A stretch of 49,840 bases of DNA from Bacteroidales bacterium. Lineage in GTDB: Bacteria > Bacteroidota > Bacteroidia > Bacteroidales > Paludibacteraceae. Under the pieces are notes generated by a model. It was given only the letters and a program-made list of their open reading frames with translations, was not told the DNA's origin and did no database searches. A program made the position numbers and the translations under genes. This document shows, piece by piece, positions 1 to 8,404 of this stretch (its first letter is position 1; every line of letters starts with the position of its first letter). The stretch spans positions 1-49,840 of the forward strand of contig JALFGC010000040.1 in assembly GCA_022777485.1 (NCBI GenBank). Direction: 5' to 3'.

Positions 1-828
1 GCAGGGTACGAGACCTCTTGGATAGCCGACCAGAGTTTCAACAACCACTTCTTGCTGCGTATCGCAGAGAGTTGCGACCATACGCACTATTTCATGCCTC
101 GCAACCATGAGTTGCTGCTGGATACAGTGCTGCTGGCACCTGTAAAGGAAATGACCCATTCCAAGCCTCCCTACGAGGGAGGAAGCGAGAAACCGCAGAT
201 GATGGTGGTGCACTCGTTAGGGTGCCACTTCAAATACTCGCAGCGCTACCCCGATGAATTCCAACACTTCGTGCCCGACATGAAGGGTATGCGTATCGGG
301 GCACTCATGCCAGACTTCGATTCTATCAGCGAGGGAATACGGCTTAACAATCAGCGGAACAGCCCTGCGTTAGTGAAGAATGTGCAGAATGTGTTAGTGA
401 ACTCGTACGACAACGCGATACGCTACACGGACTATTTCCTTGACAGCCTGATAGAGATACTGGAAGAGAGCGGCCGCCCTGCGGTGATGGTGTATGTGGG
501 CGACCACGGGGAGAACCTGATGGACGACGAACGGCATATGCTGCTGCACGGGACTTACGCAGGGTCGGTATGGGAATACCATGTACCGCTATTCGTCTGG
601 ATGTCAGAGGAATACAAAGCGATGTACCCTGATAAGATGACGACGCTGCGGGAAAACAAAAGCAAGAAGATGACGACGATGTATCTCTTCCACTCGCTGC
701 TGCACCTCGGCGGCATACGGTATCGGCATCTCGACTTGAACCGCTGCATAGACAGTCCTGCTATGGAAGCGCAGGATACCATCTACACCATCGACGCGAA
801 CATGAACGCCGTAGTGCTGGATTTGTGA
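1..828 (+). CDS. Phosphoethanolamine transferase-like protein (sulfatase fold), C-terminal part
   Basis: The frame is open from base 1, so the N-terminus, including the expected membrane helices and the catalytic Thr, lies outside the window. The visible part carries the alkaline-phosphatase/sulfatase-fold signature: a VVHSLGCH segment, then VGDHGEN with metal-binding Asp and His, then HGTY and an EYHVPLFVW strand. This order is typical of EptA/Cpt-type enzymes, which move phosphoethanolamine from phosphatidylethanolamine to lipid A or another surface glycan on the periplasmic side of the inner membrane. The acceptor cannot be deduced. An odd segment, SKPPYEGGSEK (residues about 54-64 of the visible part), is encoded by a palindromic repeat and looks like an insertion just before VVHSLGCH. 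The stop is TGA at 826-828. A lipoteichoic-acid-synthase-like relative cannot be fully excluded. Confidence 0.8.
   Translation, partial: AGYETSWIADQSFNNHFLLRIAESCDHTHYFMPRNHELLLDTVLLAPVKEMTHSKPPYEGGSEKPQMMVVHSLGCHFKYSQRYPDEFQHFVPDMKGMRIGALMPDFDSISEGIRLNNQRNSPALVKNVQNVLVNSYDNAIRYTDYFLDSLIEILEESGRPAVMVYVGDHGENLMDDERHMLLHGTYAGSVWEYHVPLFVWMSEEYKAMYPDKMTTLRENKSKKMTTMYLFHSLLHLGGIRYRHLDLNRCIDSPAMEAQDTIYTIDANMNAVVLDL
155..198. repeat. Small palindromic repeat inside a coding region
   Basis: CCTCCCT (166-172) and AGGGAGG (176-182) form a perfect 7-bp stem with a 3-nt loop. The same CCCTCCC/GGGAGGG type occurs in gaps at 16560-16600, 32160-32340 and 36100-36117, and inside malQ at 1454-1473. Here it is read in frame as PPYEGG. 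Confidence 0.6.
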
Positions 829-1017
829 GCAGGAGGGTCTCTGCTATGCTGTCTTTACTCCTCCTCTTCCTCCTCCATCGGCGGGAATGCCGTTTCTATC
901 GCCTTATCCAAACATTGGATAGATTGCCACACGATTTCCTCATCGATATAGCAAGTGGGCATGTTAGTGGCAATTGGAGCAAAATCTTACACCAATTGCG
1001 TTTTTTCGTATAAAAAA
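829..1017. other. Gap without a recognisable gene
   Basis: A 62-codon open frame overlaps the previous stop here, but it has no family features and runs into the malQ promoter. No terminator hairpin is obvious. Confidence 0.5.
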
Positions 1018-1049
1018 TTTGGAAATTGCGAAAAAATGTTGTAACTTTG
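1018..1049 (+). promoter_or_regulatory. Bacteroidetes promoter of malQ
   Basis: TTTG at 1018-1021 and TAACTTTG at 1042-1049 are separated by exactly 20 bp, which is the Bacteroidetes sigma-ABfr consensus. Transcription should start a few bases after 1049, about 30 bases before the ATG at 1088. Confidence 0.8.
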
Positions 1050-1087
1050 CAGCCCGTAAAAAGAAACACAACTAATCGACACATACC

Positions 1088-3703
1088 ATGAACTTAAGTT
1101 TTCAAATCAACTACCGCGCGGAGTATGGTCAGAGCCTCTGCGTGATTGAGACCAAAGCCTCTATCCTCGGTTGGACGGAGGAGCATCCGTTGGTGATGAA
1201 CTGCCACGGTCAGGACTTCTGGACAGTGAGCCTTCCTATCAGCGATTTTGCGGGAGAGGTGCAGTACAAATACGCTATCCGTCTGCAGAACGGTGGTTTT
1301 ATCTATGAAGCCGGGGAGCCGCGCAGGTTAGTGTTGAACGCCAATGATAAGAAGTTGGTGGTTCGCGACCAATGGCAGGTGGACGACTACGAGAAAGCGT
1401 TTATGACAACGGCGTTCAAGGAGGCGTTGTTTAGAAGGGAAGACCCACCCCAGCCCTCCCTACAAAGGGAGGGAGTGAAAGGTAATGTGCGGTTTAGCAT
1501 TGTGGTGCCGCAGGTGTTGCCGACGCAGGGGGTTGCTATCGTGGGAAATATCCCTGAATTGGGTAAGTGGAACACGGATGACAAAGTGGCGATGTGCGAC
1601 TGCGAGTTCCCGCTGTGGCAAGCCACGATACAGGTTGAGGCGGACCAAGTGATAGAGTACAAGTACGTGGTATATGACCTGCACTCGGGCAAGGTGGTAG
1701 ATATGGAATGGGGTGAGAACCGCGTGGTATGGGGTCTGCAAGAGAACATGGTGCTATGCCAGAACGACCGCACATTCCGCCGCACGCAACCTCGCTTCAA
1801 GGGGGCAGGCGTGGCAGTGCCGGTGTTCTCGCTGCGCACGGAGGACGGCTTCGGCATCGGCGAGTTCCAAGACCTGAAGAAACTGGCAGACTGGGCAGCG
1901 AAGACAGGGCAGAAGATGATACAGACGCTTCCCATCAACGACACCACGCTGACGCATACCAACCGCGACTCGTATCCGTATAACGCCGTGAGCGTGTTTG
2001 CGCTGCACCCGATATACATCAACATTGAGAAGATGGGAAGGCTGACACCCGCGCAGAAGAAGAAATACGAGGCTACGAAGGAGGCGTTTAACGCAAAGGC
2101 GATAGCCGACTACCAATGTGTGTATGACGAGAAGATGACGTACTTCAAGTCGCTCTTCAAGCGCGACAAGGAGGCGTTGTTCAGCAGCGAAGAATACAAA
2201 TCGTTCTGGGCAAAGAACGAAGAGTGGCTGGAGCCTTATGCAGCGTTCTTGGCAAAGCGCGACAAAGAGCCGAAGGAGTTGTACTACTACCTGCAGTTCC
2301 ATGCAGACAAGCAGTTGGCAGATGCGGTGGCTTATGCGCACTCGATAGGCGTGGCGATGAAGGGCGATATACCTATCGGCATCTCTCCGGACTCGGTGGA
2401 TGCGTATATCCATCCCGAACTATTCAACCTCGACGCTTCTGCCGGTGCGCCGCCCGATGACTTCTCCATCAGCGGTCAGAACTGGGGTTTCCCGACCTAC
2501 AACTGGGACGAGATGGCGAAAGACGGTTTCCTCTGGTGGCGCAAGCGTTTCCAGAAGATGCAGGACTATTTCGACGCTTACCGCATAGACCATATCTTGG
2601 GCTTCTTCCGCATTTGGCAGATGCGCAAGTGCGATGTGTGGGGACTGTGCGGACATTTCGTGCCGGCTCTGCCGTACTCTGCGCAAGACCTGTGGAACAT
2701 GGGTGTATGCCTTGACTGGGACCGCATGACGAAGCCCTATCTTCGCGCGAACGTCCTCGGCGATGTGTTCGGCTACGATACGGAGATAGCCAAAGAGCGT
2801 TTCTTGCGCACGAACGACGGGTATGTGTATTACTTCCCCGAGGAGTTTGACACACAAGTGAAGGTGGAGAGTTACTTCAACCACCTGATAGCAGACGACG
2901 CGGCGCGGCAGGCAGCAGGGCTGAGCAAAGAGCAGTGTGAGAACCTGCGCAACGGCATGATTTACCTGCACTGCGAGGTGCTGTTCGTGCAAGACCAGCG
3001 CAATCCGGAGATGTTGCACCCGCGTATCAGTATCTATCAGAGCCACTCGTTCAACGAGTTGTACGACGACCAGAAGCGCGTGCTGATGGATATCTACAAC
3101 GACTATTTCTTCCGCCGCCACACGGATTTCTGGTGGCAGAGCGCGATGCGGAAGTTGCCGACCCTCATCAACGCGACGCACATGCTCTGCTGCGGCGAGG
3201 ACTTGGGTATGGTGCCCGCTTGCGTGCCCGATGTGATGCACCGATTGCAGATACTGAGTCTGGAGATTCAGCGCATGCCGAAAGACCCGACGGTGGACTT
3301 TGCGCACCCCGCCAACGCGCCTTACCTGAGCGTATGCACCACGGGTACGCACGACACGAATCCGCTGCGCGCATGGTGGGAAGAAGACCGCGCGGTAACG
3401 CAGAAGTTCTACAACGAGCAGATGGGCTGGTGGGGCGAAGCGCCACAGGAGATGACACCGGAGATAGCCGAGTTCATCGTGAACCAGCACATGTACTCGC
3501 CCGCGATGTGGGTGATTCTACCGCTGCAAGACTGGCTGGCGATAGACGAGAAAGTGCGGCTGGCGGACGCGCATGCCGAGCGTATCAACGTGCCCTCGAA
3601 TCCGCACCACTTCTGGAACTACCGCATGCACCTGACTGTGGAGCAGTTGCTCAAAGAAGACGCCTTCAACGAGCATGTGAAACGGCTGACTTCCGTGAGA
3701 TAA
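1088..3703 (+). CDS. malQ: 4-alpha-glucanotransferase (amylomaltase), GH77 with two N-terminal CBM20 domains
   Basis: This cytoplasmic enzyme transfers alpha-1,4-glucan segments between maltooligosaccharides and releases glucose. It has 871 residues. Two starch-binding CBM20-type domains lie at about 1-110 and 135-245; the second contains the typical VGNIPELGKW loop. The GH77 barrel follows from about 250. The nucleophile is D501 in YRIDH, the acid/base is E704 in CCGEDLG, and D756 in GTHDTNPLR is the third catalytic residue. Long CBM20-GH77 forms are common in Bacteroidetes and resemble plant DPE2. No signal peptide is present. The linker between the CBM20 domains contains the in-frame palindromic repeat at 1454-1473. 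Its own promoter lies just upstream. With the GH13 at 44239-45885 it would process imported or stored alpha-glucan. Confidence 0.95.
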   Translation: MNLSFQINYRAEYGQSLCVIETKASILGWTEEHPLVMNCHGQDFWTVSLPISDFAGEVQYKYAIRLQNGGFIYEAGEPRRLVLNANDKKLVVRDQWQVDDYEKAFMTTAFKEALFRREDPPQPSLQREGVKGNVRFSIVVPQVLPTQGVAIVGNIPELGKWNTDDKVAMCDCEFPLWQATIQVEADQVIEYKYVVYDLHSGKVVDMEWGENRVVWGLQENMVLCQNDRTFRRTQPRFKGAGVAVPVFSLRTEDGFGIGEFQDLKKLADWAAKTGQKMIQTLPINDTTLTHTNRDSYPYNAVSVFALHPIYINIEKMGRLTPAQKKKYEATKEAFNAKAIADYQCVYDEKMTYFKSLFKRDKEALFSSEEYKSFWAKNEEWLEPYAAFLAKRDKEPKELYYYLQFHADKQLADAVAYAHSIGVAMKGDIPIGISPDSVDAYIHPELFNLDASAGAPPDDFSISGQNWGFPTYNWDEMAKDGFLWWRKRFQKMQDYFDAYRIDHILGFFRIWQMRKCDVWGLCGHFVPALPYSAQDLWNMGVCLDWDRMTKPYLRANVLGDVFGYDTEIAKERFLRTNDGYVYYFPEEFDTQVKVESYFNHLIADDAARQAAGLSKEQCENLRNGMIYLHCEVLFVQDQRNPEMLHPRISIYQSHSFNELYDDQKRVLMDIYNDYFFRRHTDFWWQSAMRKLPTLINATHMLCCGEDLGMVPACVPDVMHRLQILSLEIQRMPKDPTVDFAHPANAPYLSVCTTGTHDTNPLRAWWEEDRAVTQKFYNEQMGWWGEAPQEMTPEIAEFIVNQHMYSPAMWVILPLQDWLAIDEKVRLADAHAERINVPSNPHHFWNYRMHLTVEQLLKEDAFNEHVKRLTSVR
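1441..1485. repeat. Small palindromic repeat inside malQ
   Basis: CCCTCCCT (1454-1461), loop ACAA, AGGGAGGG (1466-1473) make a perfect 8-bp stem. It is translated as PSLQREG in the CBM20-CBM20 linker, a different reading frame from the related element at 166-182. Confidence 0.65.
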
Positions 3704-3713
3704 AATGAACAAA

Positions 3714-3762
3714 GAGCAAGGAACCAAGAACTTTCTTCCTTCATCCTTGCTCCTTAATCCTA
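3714..3762. repeat. Heptad tandem array between malQ and glyS
   Basis: Seven consecutive 7-bp units related to GAGCAAG, GAACCAA, CATCCTT and GCTCCTT fill the space before the glyS start. GAGCAAGGA (3714-3722) and TCCTTGCTC (3744-3752) are inverted, so a hairpin is also possible. Confidence 0.6.
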
Positions 3763-3770
3763 ATAAAACA

Positions 3771-5321
3771 ATGGCTACGCAAGAAGAAACATTTAAGAAA
3801 CTGGTGGCGCACTGCAAGGAGTACGGTTTTGTATTCCCGAGTAGCGACATCTACGACGGACTGGGCGCTGTGTATGACTATGGTCAGAACGGCGTGGAAC
3901 TGAAGAACAACATCAAGAAGTATTGGTGGGACTCGATGACGCTGCTGCACGAGAACATCGTTGGTATCGACGCCGCTATCTTCATGCACCCGACGGTATG
4001 GAAAGCGAGCGGGCATGTGGATGCCTTCAACGACCCCTTGATAGACAACCGCGACTCGAAGAAACGCTATCGCGCTGATGTGCTGATAGAAGACCAGATA
4101 GCGAAGATAGACGAGAAGATAGAGAAAGAGTTGGCAAAGGCCCGCAAGCGCTTCGGCGAGAACTTCGATGAGGAACTCTATAAGCAGACCAACGAGCGCG
4201 TGAAAGAGCACGTGGAGCATCGCAACACCCTGCATGAGCGTTACTCCCAAGCGATGAACGCCAACGACTTGGCAGAACTGAAACAGATTATCCTTGACGA
4301 GGAAATCGTATGCCCTATCAGCGGCACGCGCAACTGGACGGATGTGCGGCAATTTAACCTGATGTTCCAAACGGAGATGGGCTCGACGGCAGACGGCGCG
4401 ATGAAGATTTACCTGCGTCCGGAGACGGCACAAGGTATCTTCGTGAACTTCCTGAATGTACAGAAGACGGGTCGCATGAAGATTCCTTTCGGAATTGCAC
4501 AGATAGGTAAGGCATTCCGCAACGAGATAGTAGCGCGTCAGTTCGTGTTCCGTATGCGCGAGTTCGAGCAGATGGAGATGCAGTTCTTCGTTCGCCCTGG
4601 CGAGGAGTTGAAATGGTTTGAGCACTGGAAGCAGTTCCGCCTCCGCTGGCACAAGGCGCTGGGACTGGGCGATGAGAAATACCGCTTCCACGACCACGAG
4701 AAACTGGCGCACTATGCGAATGCCGCTACGGATATTGAGTTTGAGATGCCGTTCGGCTTCAAGGAGGTGGAAGGTATCCACAGCCGCACGAACTTCGACC
4801 TGTCGCAGCACGCGAAGTACAGCGGCAAGAAGATGGAGTATTTCGACCCCGAGTTGAACCAAAGTTACACACCGTATGTCATCGAGACCTCTATCGGCGT
4901 GGACCGTATGTTCCTATCGGTAATGTGCTCGGCATACAAGGAAGAGACATTAGAGGGCGGGGACACGCGCGTGGTGCTGAACCTGCCGCCGGTGCTCGCA
5001 CCTGTGAAGGCGTGCGTGATGCCGCTGGTGAAGAAAGACGGACTGCCCGAGAAAGCCCGCGAGATACAAGAGATGTTGAAGTTCGACTTCCACACCAACT
5101 ACGACGAGAAAGACTCCATCGGCAAGCGCTATCGCCGTCAGGACGCCATCGGTACGCCGTTCTGCATCACCGTGGACCACGACACCATGACCGACAACAG
5201 CGTTACCGTGCGCTATCGCGACACCATGCAGCAAGAGCGCGTGAAGATAGAAGACCTGCACGCACTCATTCAGAAAGCCGTTGACCCGAAGGTACTCTAT
5301 CGGAAGATTGTGAACGGCTAA
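3771..5321 (+). CDS. glyS: Glycine--tRNA ligase (dimeric class II type)
   Basis: This enzyme charges tRNA-Gly with glycine in the cytosol. The start is placed at the ATG at 3771 (MATQEETFKKLVAH); an in-frame ATG at 3705 would add 22 residues encoded by the heptad array and is unlikely. The product has 516 residues, normal for the single-chain alpha2 enzyme rather than the alpha2beta2 form. Class II signatures are present: motif 2 around FRNEIVARQFVFRMREFEQ, motif 3 at VIETSIGVDRMFLSV, and a C-terminal anticodon-binding domain starting near PPVLAPVKA. The distance to malQ is 67 bp with no promoter visible, so it may be read from the malQ promoter. A strong terminator follows. For this enzyme type some annotations use glyQS. 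Confidence 0.96.
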   Translation: MATQEETFKKLVAHCKEYGFVFPSSDIYDGLGAVYDYGQNGVELKNNIKKYWWDSMTLLHENIVGIDAAIFMHPTVWKASGHVDAFNDPLIDNRDSKKRYRADVLIEDQIAKIDEKIEKELAKARKRFGENFDEELYKQTNERVKEHVEHRNTLHERYSQAMNANDLAELKQIILDEEIVCPISGTRNWTDVRQFNLMFQTEMGSTADGAMKIYLRPETAQGIFVNFLNVQKTGRMKIPFGIAQIGKAFRNEIVARQFVFRMREFEQMEMQFFVRPGEELKWFEHWKQFRLRWHKALGLGDEKYRFHDHEKLAHYANAATDIEFEMPFGFKEVEGIHSRTNFDLSQHAKYSGKKMEYFDPELNQSYTPYVIETSIGVDRMFLSVMCSAYKEETLEGGDTRVVLNLPPVLAPVKACVMPLVKKDGLPEKAREIQEMLKFDFHTNYDEKDSIGKRYRRQDAIGTPFCITVDHDTMTDNSVTVRYRDTMQQERVKIEDLHALIQKAVDPKVLYRKIVNG

Positions 5322-5347
5322 GCCACAAGGCTACTGTTTGATAACAC

Positions 5348-5384
5348 GAGGCTGCCCGACTTCTGGTCAGGCAGCCTCTTTTGT
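5348..5384 (+). terminator. Intrinsic terminator after glyS
   Basis: GAGGCTGCC (5348-5356) pairs with GGCAGCCTC (5370-5378) and is followed by TTTTGTTT. The same hairpin type occurs after pepD at 16642-16674. Confidence 0.85.
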
Positions 5385-5483
5385 TTGCTGTTGATTCGGG
5401 CATAGCATAGCCGTTTGGCAGGCATAGTGTGTATTTTTTACAGAAAATGTCAATTTCTCAACAATCATCTCGCGACAATGTAG

Positions 5484-5491
5484 TACCTTTG
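5484..5491 (+). promoter_or_regulatory. Promoter -7 element of the pectate lyase gene
   Basis: TACCTTTG at 5484-5491 matches the Bacteroidetes -7 box, 36 bases before the ATG. No TTTG is present at the expected -33 position, so the promoter may need an activator. Confidence 0.6.
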
Positions 5492-5527
5492 CACGCAATT
5501 TCAATTTAAATTAAAATCACAATACCT

Positions 5528-7927
5528 ATGAAGAAATTATCTCTTTTGCTGTTGTCCGTGGCGTTCTCTTTGTCATCGATGGCAGCCGTAACCATCACGA
5601 AGACAGCAGGTTGGTTCGAGAGTGGTTATGTAACATGGACCAATGTATCCGGCTTGACTTACCAAGTATTTGTGCGTCCCGAGGGCGGTACTTATACGCA
5701 GTTGGACAAGGAGTTGGTGCGCAACTACGGCGACTATGGTCGTGCTGACGCGCTGGGTCTGAAAGCCGGCAAGTACCAACTGAAAGTGGTGGCTTCGAAC
5801 GGCGACGAGGCTGAGTCGGAGGTGTTCACCGCCGTTGCACACGACCGCAATGGCTTTGCCCACGACGGATGGTCGGACGGTATCGGAGCGTATAAGAACG
5901 ACGGTACCCTGAAGGACGGCACGCGCGTGCTCTACCTGACCGCAGCCAACGCCAAGACCATCAAGTGCAACATCATGGTGGACAAGAAAGATACTGAGAT
6001 TACCGGTATCCAAGAGATTCTCGCCAAGTTGGAGAAAGGCACCGAGACGCGCCCCATCTGCGTGCGTATCATCGGCACCATCAAGAAGGGCGACTTAGAC
6101 AAGGTCGGCTCCTCGGCTGAGGGCTTGCAGGTGAAGGGAAAGAACGGCACCACGCCGATGAACCTGACCATCGAGGGCGTGGGCAACGATGCCACTATTC
6201 ATGGCTTCGGCTTCCTGATACGCAACGCGTGCTCGGTGGAGATACGCAACTTCGCCAGCATGATTTGCATGGACGACTGTATATCGCTCGATACAGACAA
6301 CCACCATGTATGGGTACACAACATGGACTTCTTCTATGGGGGCACCGGTAGCGACTCCGACCAAGCAAAGGGAGATGGCACCGTGGACATCAAGGGCAAG
6401 AGTTCGCATGTAACGATTAGTTACAATCACTTCTGGGACAGCGGCAAGTGCTCGCTGGGCGGTATGAAGGGCGAGACGACGGACTGCTGGATGACCTATC
6501 ACCACAACTGGTTCGACCACTCCGACTCGCGCCACCCGCGTATCCGCACCGCCTTCTACCACTGCTACAACAACTACTACGACGGTATCTCCAAGTACGG
6601 CGTGGGCGTAACCAGCGGGGGTTCCGCATTCGTGGAGAGCAACTATTTCCGCAACTGCAAATATCCCATGCTGGCTTCTAAGCAGGGGACGGACGCCGAG
6701 GGCGACGGCACCTTCTCGGGCGAGAACGGCGGCGTGAACAAAGCCTACAACAACAAGATTATCAACGCGCGCCAGTTGCTCTATTGGTCGGCAGACAAAG
6801 AGGCGTCAGGCGCATGGGACGCCGTGCTGGTAGAGACACGCGACGGCGCCGTGAGCGCGAAGGCACTAACGGGCGGCACGGGCTACAACAGCGCTGCCGA
6901 CGAAGCCGCCCGCAAGGCGGTTCCCGCTTCGGCGATTGACCCCGTGGACGATGTGGCACTCATCTGCCGCGGTGAGAAAGCTGGACGAGAGGGACTCGGC
7001 GCAGGCCGTATCGACGGAGGGGATTTCCGGTGGACATTCTACTACCCCACACAGGACGCTAACTACGATGTGATAACCGAACTGAAACAGGCGCTTCTGA
7101 ACTACAAGTCCACCCTCGTGGGCTTCTACGGCGAGTCGGCGTTGCCCAACGGAGGCGCTACCGAGACCGTCAACGGCGGCGACGGTAAGGGCAAGACCCA
7201 AGCCATCGACGAGAATACCAACAAGCCCGACTGGGCAGGCGGCAGTATCTCCGACGATACCAACCTCGTACCCTTCATCATCGGCGAGAACGGCGATTAC
7301 TATTGGTTCAATGCGGAGAATGATGCGCAGACGAAGCAGTACATTGCCGACGGCGTGATTATCCTTGTGGACGGCGGCAGTTCGTATGGCTCCGAGAAGC
7401 AGGCTACCTCCTCCGACGCTTCTTTCAGCGACCCGTATGTAGGGGCTATTGTTGTTACGAAGAGTACCGGCTATGTTACCTTCTACTGCCCCGACAGCAT
7501 CACCGCTTTTGCGATGAACGCTACCCGCGCAGGCTCTGCCAAGGGCGAGATTCAAGTCTCCAACGACGGCAAATCGTTCAGCAAGATAGATGCCTATGAG
7601 ACCAAGAAGAAAGGCAATTTCCAGACCACCACGACGCTGACCAGCCCCGCGCTATATGTGCGCGTAACGAATACCTCGGGCGGCACGCTCTACATCCACG
7701 GTATCAAGGTCTTCAAGCCCGGTATCCCCGACCCGACAGACCCGGATAACCCCGACAATCCGGACGACCCGAATAATCCCGACAATCCGGATGAACCCGA
7801 GAACCCCGAAGAAGGCTTAAAGGACGCTTCGACCGAGAACGCAGCGTACAAAGTGCTGCAAGACGGGCAGTTACTCATCATCCGCGACGGACACACCTAC
7901 AACATGCAGGGCGTAATGCTTCAATAA
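5528..7927 (+). CDS. Secreted pectate lyase, polysaccharide lyase family 1
   Basis: The protein is predicted to cut homogalacturonan by Ca-dependent beta-elimination outside the cytoplasm. It has 799 residues. The signal peptide is MKKLSLLLLSVAFSLSSMAA, followed by a short beta-sandwich segment and a right-handed beta-helix (about 140-420). PL1 markers are DDCISLDTDNHHVWV, DGTVDIKGKSSHVTISYNHF and HSDSRHPRIR; the Arg of RHPRIR is the expected catalytic base. A second beta-sandwich (about 620-735) precedes a D/N/P-rich linker (about 735-765) encoded by imperfect repeats. The last about 25 residues, KVLQDGQLLIIRDGHTYN onward, match tails of two other exported proteins in this window and may be a sorting signal. 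The gene has its own -7 box and a downstream terminator, so it is probably monocistronic. No other pectin genes are nearby. Confidence 0.9.
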   Translation: MKKLSLLLLSVAFSLSSMAAVTITKTAGWFESGYVTWTNVSGLTYQVFVRPEGGTYTQLDKELVRNYGDYGRADALGLKAGKYQLKVVASNGDEAESEVFTAVAHDRNGFAHDGWSDGIGAYKNDGTLKDGTRVLYLTAANAKTIKCNIMVDKKDTEITGIQEILAKLEKGTETRPICVRIIGTIKKGDLDKVGSSAEGLQVKGKNGTTPMNLTIEGVGNDATIHGFGFLIRNACSVEIRNFASMICMDDCISLDTDNHHVWVHNMDFFYGGTGSDSDQAKGDGTVDIKGKSSHVTISYNHFWDSGKCSLGGMKGETTDCWMTYHHNWFDHSDSRHPRIRTAFYHCYNNYYDGISKYGVGVTSGGSAFVESNYFRNCKYPMLASKQGTDAEGDGTFSGENGGVNKAYNNKIINARQLLYWSADKEASGAWDAVLVETRDGAVSAKALTGGTGYNSAADEAARKAVPASAIDPVDDVALICRGEKAGREGLGAGRIDGGDFRWTFYYPTQDANYDVITELKQALLNYKSTLVGFYGESALPNGGATETVNGGDGKGKTQAIDENTNKPDWAGGSISDDTNLVPFIIGENGDYYWFNAENDAQTKQYIADGVIILVDGGSSYGSEKQATSSDASFSDPYVGAIVVTKSTGYVTFYCPDSITAFAMNATRAGSAKGEIQVSNDGKSFSKIDAYETKKKGNFQTTTTLTSPALYVRVTNTSGGTLYIHGIKVFKPGIPDPTDPDNPDNPDDPNNPDNPDEPENPEEGLKDASTENAAYKVLQDGQLLIIRDGHTYNMQGVMLQ

Positions 7928-7946
7928 GACGCAACCCGAGCATTGT

Positions 7947-8017
7947 TAAAAATTATGAATTATGAGTGCATTGGAACTGAGTTTCCGAGCATAGGCACTC
8001 ATAATTCATAATTTTTT
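7947..8017. terminator. Long AT-rich hairpin, probable bidirectional terminator
   Basis: AAAATTATGAATTATGAGTGC (ending 7969) is inverted at 7995-8017 (GCACTCATAATTCATAATTTTTT). It serves the plus-strand lyase and could also stop minus-strand transcripts. The arms are built from the same ATTATGA heptads seen at 18180, 18917 and 19625. Confidence 0.75.
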
Positions 8018-8247
8018 ATACGCAGCAAAGTCTCACGGATTTCGTTCCGACCCCGACCTGTTCCCGATAAATCGGGACAGGCAGGGGTAAACAAAGGCGG
8101 GATACATAGAGCGTAAGCAAGCAGAATTACTCAAACACCCTTGCTGCGGGCTACGTCCTTGCAGAGATTAGGGGGATTCTTGGCGGAGGCGGACAGCACA
8201 CAAATCTTAACAATAGTACATTTTTTGTGGAGTGGAGCCTCGCGTCC
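8018..8247. other. Gap of repeats and no gene
   Basis: This convergent gap holds a perfect palindrome around TCCCGATAAATCGGGA (8057-8081, extended by CCTG/CAGG) and the phrase ATCTTAACAAT, which recurs at about 8310. No coding potential was seen. Confidence 0.5.
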
Positions 8248-8302
8248 GACCCACGGGAGACCCGCGGGAGACACACGAAAAATACGCGAGGAAACGGTGA
8301 GG
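8248..8302. repeat. 11-bp tandem array (GACCCGCGGGA type)
   Basis: Five consecutive 11-bp units: GACCCACGGGA, GACCCGCGGGA, GACACACGAAA, AATACGCGAGG, AAACGGTGAGG. The first unit types resemble those at 36040-36083. Confidence 0.7.
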
Positions 8303-8384
8303 GCGAAATCTTAACAATCGGACATTAAGCGCGAAGTCGAGATTTTTATAAAAGAATAGTGTCAACGATGTCTTGATATATGAC

Positions 8385-8404
8385 AATTAGGAATTAGGAA
8401 TTTT
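8385..8404. repeat. Short heptad array at a gene end
   Basis: AATTAG, GAATTAG, GAATTTT. On the minus strand this reads TTCCTAATTCCTAA and supplies the TAA stop of the gene at 8394-8957. Confidence 0.55.

Noticed and set aside
825..1013. 62-codon open frame after the phosphoethanolamine transferase-like gene
   Set aside because: It overlaps the previous stop, runs toward the malQ promoter and has no family features or start signal.
2420..3490. 356-codon minus-strand frame opposite malQ
   Set aside because: It mirrors the GC-rich codon pattern of malQ; the plus-strand protein has full catalytic motifs.
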